Below are positions 41,217 to 46,121 of a stretch of 46,121 nucleotides of DNA, one piece after another; position 1 is the first letter of the stretch, and every line of letters starts with the position of its first letter. Location: positions 1 to 46,121 of the forward strand of contig NZ_JAQTZC010000008.1 of NCBI RefSeq assembly GCF_028687955.1, given 5' to 3'. The notes under the pieces are model-generated. The model saw only the letters and a program-made list of their open reading frames with translations. It was not told where the DNA came from and searched no databases. The position numbers and the translations under genes are program-made. This DNA is from Acidocella sp. Its GTDB lineage: Bacteria > Pseudomonadota > Alphaproteobacteria > Acetobacterales > Acetobacteraceae.

Positions 41217-42634
41217 ACCCGATGTATCTTCCCCTTATCCCCGGCCTGATACTGGGCCTGGGCGGCATGGTTTTGTTGCTTATTGGGGTGCTCTCTAAGC
41301 GCGATCAGACCTGCACCTGTACTTACGGCGCCGTGCTGGCGCTGGGTCTCGCAGCGGCATTTTGCCTGGCCGCGCCAGATGGAGTGCTTTTCGCAGGGTT
41401 GTTGAAAACCAGCCTGTTCACTCGCTTTGCCGATACGCTGGTCTACCTTGGCGCCGCCGCCGCCTTGCTGTTGTCGCTGGACTATAACCGGCGCGAGGCC
41501 ATGGCCCGCTTTGAGTTTCCCGTTCTGGTTCTCTTTGCGGTCCTGGGGATGATCGTGATGATCTCAGCGGCTGATCTCATGAGCCTTTACATCGGGTTCG
41601 AGCTGCAATCCCTGACACTGTATATTCTTGCCGCTTCGGCGCGGGATTCACTGCGTTCAACCGAAGCCGGCCTGAAATACTTTGTCCTGGGCTCTCTTGC
41701 CTCCGGCCTGCTCATTTATGGTATTTCCTTGGTTTATGGTTTCGCGGGGACCACCAATTTCATCTCCCTCGCGGCAATCCTCGCCAACGGCGCCGGCTAT
41801 GGGACAATTATCGGCATCGTCTTTGTCCTGGTCGGCCTTGCCTTCAAGGTTTCGGCGGCGCCCTTCCATATGTGGACACCTGACGTATACGAAGGCTCCC
41901 CCACCCCGGTGACCGCTTTGTTTGGCACCGCGCCAAAAATCGCGACCATGGCGCTGCTGTTTTCGGTCATGCTCGGGCCGTTCGGCCACCTGCTCGCGCA
42001 ATGGCGCATGATTATTGAGGTCCTTAGCATCCTCTCGATGGCCCTGGGCGCCCTGGCCGCCATCGGCCAGAAGAACATAAAGCGGCTGCTGGCTTATTCC
42101 TCTATCGGCCACATGGGCTACGCCCTGATGGGTCTGGCCGCTGGCACGATGGCGGGAACGCAGGCGACCCTGGTTTATCTCGCGATTTATCTGGTTATGT
42201 CCTTTGGCGCCTTCGCTTGCGTCATCGCCATGCGCCGGAAGGGCCAAGCCGTGGAAACCATTGCCGATCTGGCCGGGCTCTCCACGGAGAACCCAAGCTT
42301 TGCCCTGGCTCTGGCGATATTCATGTGGGCCATGGCGGGCATCCCGCCGCTCTCGGGCTTCTTTGGCAAGCTCTATGTATTCTCCGCCGCCATTAACGCG
42401 GGGCTTACAACTCTGGCCGTCGTTGGTGTGGTTACCAGTGTCATCGGCGCGTTCTACTATCTGCGCGTGATCAAGGTGATGTATTTTGACGCCGGAACCC
42501 CCGGCTTCGATAAAACCGCCAGCAGTGTGCGCTTCGTGATGTTCGCGGGCGCGCTTGTCACCTGTCTGTTCGTCTTTATTCCCGGTCCGCTCATTACCGC
42601 AGCGGATGCCGCGGCGAAGGCTCTTATTGGTTGA
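41213..42634 (+). CDS. nuoN: NADH-quinone oxidoreductase subunit N
   Basis: LMSLYIGFELQSLTLYILAASARDSLRSTEAGLKYFVLGSLASGLLIYGISLVYG, PFHMWTPDVYEGSPTPVTALFGTAPKIA. Confidence 0.96.
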   Translation: MNPMYLPLIPGLILGLGGMVLLLIGVLSKRDQTCTCTYGAVLALGLAAAFCLAAPDGVLFAGLLKTSLFTRFADTLVYLGAAAALLLSLDYNRREAMARFEFPVLVLFAVLGMIVMISAADLMSLYIGFELQSLTLYILAASARDSLRSTEAGLKYFVLGSLASGLLIYGISLVYGFAGTTNFISLAAILANGAGYGTIIGIVFVLVGLAFKVSAAPFHMWTPDVYEGSPTPVTALFGTAPKIATMALLFSVMLGPFGHLLAQWRMIIEVLSILSMALGALAAIGQKNIKRLLAYSSIGHMGYALMGLAAGTMAGTQATLVYLAIYLVMSFGAFACVIAMRRKGQAVETIADLAGLSTENPSFALALAIFMWAMAGIPPLSGFFGKLYVFSAAINAGLTTLAVVGVVTSVIGAFYYLRVIKVMYFDAGTPGFDKTASSVRFVMFAGALVTCLFVFIPGPLITAADAAAKALIG

Positions 42635-43344
42635 TCTCCTGGCGGCTTGAGACCTATGACGAGTTAGGATCAACCTCCGATCTTTGCACCGCTCGTGCTA
42701 AAGCGGGGGAACCGGAAGGCTTTGCCGTACTTGCCCGCAAACAAACTGCGGGGCGCGGCAGCCGCGGGCGCAGCTGGCAGGCGCCTGAGGGGAACCTCAA
42801 CCTCTCGGTCCTGCTCCGCCCAACCATGCCGGCCGCGCTGGCTGGTTTCTATTCCCTTCTGGCTGGCGTCGTGGCGGCCGAGGCGATTGAGCCGTTTTTT
42901 GCCCCGCCGACTATGCTGAAATGGCCAAACGATGTGTTGCTGGGCGGTGCCAAGCTCGCAGGGGTGCTTATCGACGCTGCCCCCAACGGCCAAAATCTTG
43001 ATTGGCTGGTTATCGGCATCGGCATGAATTTACGCGCCGCGCCGCAAATCCCCGGCCGGGCCACCACCTCCCTGGCTGCTCATGGCCTTACTCTTTCGGC
43101 CCTTGATGCCGCAAACGCTATTTTATCAGGCTTCTCCCGCTGGCACAGTGCCAGCATCGAGGCGATCCGTGACGCCTGGCTCAACCGCGCCCACCCGCTC
43201 GGCACACCCCTTGAGATTAAATCCGCACAGGCCACCCGGAGCGGTACGTTCGCCGGCCTCTCGCCTTCGGGCGAATTGCTGTTGCAGAGCAATAATCGTA
43301 TCCACCAGATCAGCACGGGCGATGTCATGCTGAGTCCGGTGTGA
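42631..43344 (+). CDS. birA: Biotin--[acetyl-CoA-carboxylase] ligase
   Basis: TTG start overlapping nuoN stop; [53 protein letters not shown]. Confidence 0.92.
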   Translation: MISWRLETYDELGSTSDLCTARAKAGEPEGFAVLARKQTAGRGSRGRSWQAPEGNLNLSVLLRPTMPAALAGFYSLLAGVVAAEAIEPFFAPPTMLKWPNDVLLGGAKLAGVLIDAAPNGQNLDWLVIGIGMNLRAAPQIPGRATTSLAAHGLTLSALDAANAILSGFSRWHSASIEAIRDAWLNRAHPLGTPLEIKSAQATRSGTFAGLSPSGELLLQSNNRIHQISTGDVMLSPV

Positions 43345-43354
43345 GGAGGGTCAA

Positions 43355-44164
43355 ATGCTTCTGGTGATCGACACCGGCAACACCAACATCGTATTCGCGG
43401 TGCATAATGGCACGGAATGGCGCGGCACCTGGCGGCTGGCCACCTCGGCGCAGCGCACCTCGGATGAATACGGTGTCTGGCTGGAAGCCCTGCTGACCCG
43501 CGCGGGCATAACCCCAAGTGAGATCAGCCGCGCGGTCATTGGCACCGTTGTTCCAGCCGCCCTGTACGACCTGCGCCGCCTTTGCCGCGAATGGTTCGAT
43601 GTCGAGCCGCTGGTCGCCAACGCCCGGCTGGATTGGGGTTTTGAGATCAAGGTTGACACCCCCGACGAGGTCGGCGCTGACCGTTTGCTCAACGCGCTCG
43701 CCGCCCATAACCTTTATCATGGCCCTCTGGTGGTGGTTGATTTCGGCACCGCCACCACCTTCGATGTCGTGGACGCCGACGGCGCCTATCTCGGGGGAGC
43801 CATCTCGCCGGGCATCAATCTATCCATTGAGGCTCTGCATCAGGCCGCGGCCCGGTTGCCGCGCATCGGCATCGGCCGGCCGCAATCGGTCATCGGCCGC
43901 TCCACGATCCCCGCCATGCGCTCAGGCACTTACTGGGGCTATATCGGGTTGATAGAAGGCCTGCTCACCCGCATTGAAGGCGAGTACGGCACACCGCTCA
44001 AGGCAATCGCCACCGGTGGACTCGCCCCCTTGTTCGCCGAGGGCACATCGCGGTTCACCGCCATTGATTCCGACCTGACGCTCTATGGCTTGCGTCTGCT
44101 TTCGCTGCGCAATAACCCGCCCCCTTTGCCGCGCGACCGCGCACGGTTTATCGAGGCCGAATAA
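43355..44164 (+). CDS. coaX: Type III pantothenate kinase
   Basis: [79 protein letters not shown]. Confidence 0.96.
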   Translation: MLLVIDTGNTNIVFAVHNGTEWRGTWRLATSAQRTSDEYGVWLEALLTRAGITPSEISRAVIGTVVPAALYDLRRLCREWFDVEPLVANARLDWGFEIKVDTPDEVGADRLLNALAAHNLYHGPLVVVDFGTATTFDVVDADGAYLGGAISPGINLSIEALHQAAARLPRIGIGRPQSVIGRSTIPAMRSGTYWGYIGLIEGLLTRIEGEYGTPLKAIATGGLAPLFAEGTSRFTAIDSDLTLYGLRLLSLRNNPPPLPRDRARFIEAE

Positions 44165-44194
44165 TCTAAAACCTACCCAGGAGTTTTGTATCTG

Positions 44195-45880
44195 ATGAAA
44201 AAATCCACCGGCAAATCCCCGGCACCGGCCCGGGGCGATGCCCAGGGCGGGTTCATTTTCGTGCCCCTCGGCGGCACCGGCGAAATTGGCATGAATTTCA
44301 ACCTCTATGGTTGCGATGGTGCCTGGCTTGCTGTTGATTGCGGCATGGGCTTCTCCGGGCCGGAAACGCCTGAAGCTGAAATTCTGTTGCCCGACCCGGC
44401 GTTTATCGCCGAACAACGCGACGCCCTGCTGGGCCTGGTCGTCACGCATGCGCATGAGGACCATATCGGGGGCATTGCCCGGCTCTGGCCGCAACTGCGC
44501 TGCCCGGTCTATGCAACCCCCTTCGCCGCCGCGATTATCCGCCGCAAACTGGCCGAGGCCGGGCTTGGCCGCGAGGTTAAGCTCAAGATCATCAAGCCCG
44601 GCGCGGCGTTTGAGCTTGCGCCCTTCAGCCTGCGTTATATCCAGATGACGCATTCCACGGTGGAGGCGCAATCACTTGCCATCACAACCAGCTACGGCAC
44701 CGTTCTGCATACCGGCGACTGGAAGCTTGACCCCGACCCCGTGGTCGGCGCCTTGTCCGATGAAGCCGGCCTGAAAGCCTTGGGCGATGCCGGCGTGCTC
44801 GCCATTGTCTCGGATTCCACCAACGCGATGGTGGAAGGTCATTCCCGCTCCGAATCAGAGGTCAAGCGGAGCCTCAGGGGGCTGATTGCCGACATCCCCG
44901 GCCGTATCGCCATCACCTGTTTCGCCAGCAACGTGGCGCGCGTCGCGAGCATCATCGCCGCCGCCCAGGCGGCAGGGCGGCACATCGCCCTGGTGGGCCG
45001 GAGTCTGGGCAATTACGTCGCCGCGGCGCAGGAGGCTGGTTATTTGCAGGATGCGCCAGACTTCATCCCCGAGGAGGATATCGGCTCCATCCCCGACGAA
45101 AATCTGCTGCTCCTGGTTACAGGAAGCCAGGGTGAACCCCGCTCGGCTCTGGCGCGTATCGCAGCTGACACGCATCGCCACGCGGTGCTGGGGGAGGGCG
45201 ATACGGTTATTTTCTCATCGCGCATGATCCCGGGCAACGAGCGGTCCATTACCGCGGTGCAGGACGCACTGGTCCGCCGCGGCGTTGATGTTATCACCGA
45301 TGAAGATGAATTCACCCATGTCTCCGGCCACCCCAAGCGCGACGAGCTGCGTAAGCTCTACAGCTTGGTCCGGCCTAAATATGTCGTCCCCACCCATGGG
45401 GAATGGCGCCATCTCTCCTCCCAGGCGGCGCTTGCGGAGGAGGAGGGGCTGATTCCCCTCATGATGGAAAACGGTGACGTGCTGCAGTTCGGGCCGGGGA
45501 CACCTGCGGTTGTTGACTCTGTCCCCTCCGGCCGCCTGGTCTTGGATGGTGAGCGCGTTATCCCGCTTAAGGGCGGCGTGTTGTCCGCCCGCCGGCGCAT
45601 GTTGTTCAACGGTGTTGTTATCGGCAGTTTTGCCGCCGATGCCAGCGGTAAATTGCTTGGCCCAGCCAGGATTTCCGCACCGGGACTGCTGGATGAGGCA
45701 GATGGGATGCTCAGGCTGGAAGCCGAGGCGGAGTTTTTCGAGCTGCTCGCGGATCTGCCCGCCGCGGTTCGCCGCAACGAGACCGCCTTCCTGGAAGCTG
45801 CCCGCACAGGGCTGCGCAAGGTCGTCGGCAAGCGCTTTGGTAAACGTCCGATGGTAGAGGCACATCTGTTGAGAGTTTAG
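44195..45880 (+). CDS. rnj: Ribonuclease J
   Basis: FVPLGGTGEIGMNFNLYGCDGAWLAVDCGMGF, metallo-beta-lactamase VTHAHEDHIGGI, SGHPKRDELRKLYSLVRPKYVVPTHGEWRHL. ATG 44195 after CCAGGAG. Confidence 0.95.
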   Translation: MKKSTGKSPAPARGDAQGGFIFVPLGGTGEIGMNFNLYGCDGAWLAVDCGMGFSGPETPEAEILLPDPAFIAEQRDALLGLVVTHAHEDHIGGIARLWPQLRCPVYATPFAAAIIRRKLAEAGLGREVKLKIIKPGAAFELAPFSLRYIQMTHSTVEAQSLAITTSYGTVLHTGDWKLDPDPVVGALSDEAGLKALGDAGVLAIVSDSTNAMVEGHSRSESEVKRSLRGLIADIPGRIAITCFASNVARVASIIAAAQAAGRHIALVGRSLGNYVAAAQEAGYLQDAPDFIPEEDIGSIPDENLLLLVTGSQGEPRSALARIAADTHRHAVLGEGDTVIFSSRMIPGNERSITAVQDALVRRGVDVITDEDEFTHVSGHPKRDELRKLYSLVRPKYVVPTHGEWRHLSSQAALAEEEGLIPLMMENGDVLQFGPGTPAVVDSVPSGRLVLDGERVIPLKGGVLSARRRMLFNGVVIGSFAADASGKLLGPARISAPGLLDEADGMLRLEAEAEFFELLADLPAAVRRNETAFLEAARTGLRKVVGKRFGKRPMVEAHLLRV

Positions 45881-46016
45881 ATTTGCATAAAATACAATCA
45901 TTTATGAAAATAAAAACGCCTTTTCGACTAAAAAAATGTCAAATTTTTATTTTAAGGATAAAAAACCATCAATAAAAGGGTGCTTTTTGCTGGACTTCTG
46001 TTTTTGTGCGGCGCAC

Positions 46017-46022
46017 TATAAG
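46017..46022 (+). promoter_or_regulatory. Candidate -10 element (TATAAG) for a downstream short transcript
   Basis: GCGGCGCACTATAAGTCCGGGG context; no well-matched -35 at ideal spacing (GGACTT at 45992-45997 is nearest). Confidence 0.3.
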
Positions 46023-46027
46023 TCCGG

Positions 46028-46121
46028 GGTGAATTTTGGTTCTTCATCCTGCTGTGTGACTGGTGTTTCCTCCCTAACCTTGGCCCGCCGCCCGAAAGGG
46101 CTGGCGGGCTTCTTTCTGTTT
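46028..46121 (+). ncRNA. Candidate sRNA or 5' leader with two hairpins and a CCUCCC single-stranded tract
   Basis: Hairpin 1 GGGTGAA (46027-46033)/TTCATCC (46043-46049); linker with TTTCCTCCCT; terminator hairpin 46083-46109. No ORF recognised here. Confidence 0.35.
46083..46121 (+). terminator. Strong intrinsic terminator at the window end
   Basis: GCCCGCC-GCCC-GAAA-GGGC-T-GGCGGGC then TTCTTTCTGTTT: 11-bp stem with one bulge and a U-rich tail. Confidence 0.8.

Noticed and set aside
41657-42673. 338-aa minus-strand ORF antisense to nuoN
   Set aside because: Reverse-frame shadow of a membrane protein gene, rich in R/G/H/Q.
45904-45975. 23-aa basic ORF MKIKTPFRLKKCQIFILRIKNHQ in the AT-rich block
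   Set aside because: No SD, very AT-rich context where short Lys/Ile-rich ORFs arise by chance; not enough support.

Overview
This is a high-GC chromosomal segment from an alphaproteobacterium, probably Rhodospirillales/Acetobacteraceae-like judging by gene content and synteny (inference). It is mostly conserved housekeeping genes. The left part (about 1-21.3 kb) is mostly minus strand: lepA, a fused aroK-aroB, a GT2 glycosyltransferase, gtrA, purA, hisZ, cobT, cobS, a J-domain gene, a manC-type gene, gabT, acylphosphatase, ATP12 and AsmA. Plus-strand genes here are xerD, bolA, a creatininase-family gene and an ion-transporter-like gene. The right part (21.4-45.9 kb) is entirely plus strand: tRNA-Leu, tig, clpP, clpX, lon, hupB, tRNA-Val, tRNA-Asp, a complete 14-gene nuoA-N operon, birA, coaX and rnj. 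I see no CRISPR array, prophage, transposon or defence island, and no clear multi-gene undescribed system. The leads worth following are non-coding or very small: (1) a promoter/terminator-bounded candidate sRNA with an exposed CCUCCC anti-Shine-Dalgarno-like tract at the right end, behind an AT-rich block; (2) a promoter plus intrinsic terminator inside the hupB leader (attenuator or short RNA); (3) a ~68-bp tandem repeat that has entered the 3' end of the glycosyltransferase gene; (4) perfect palindromes upstream of nuoA and manC; (5) structured elements around clpP; (6) an unlisted 42-aa membrane microprotein ORF.
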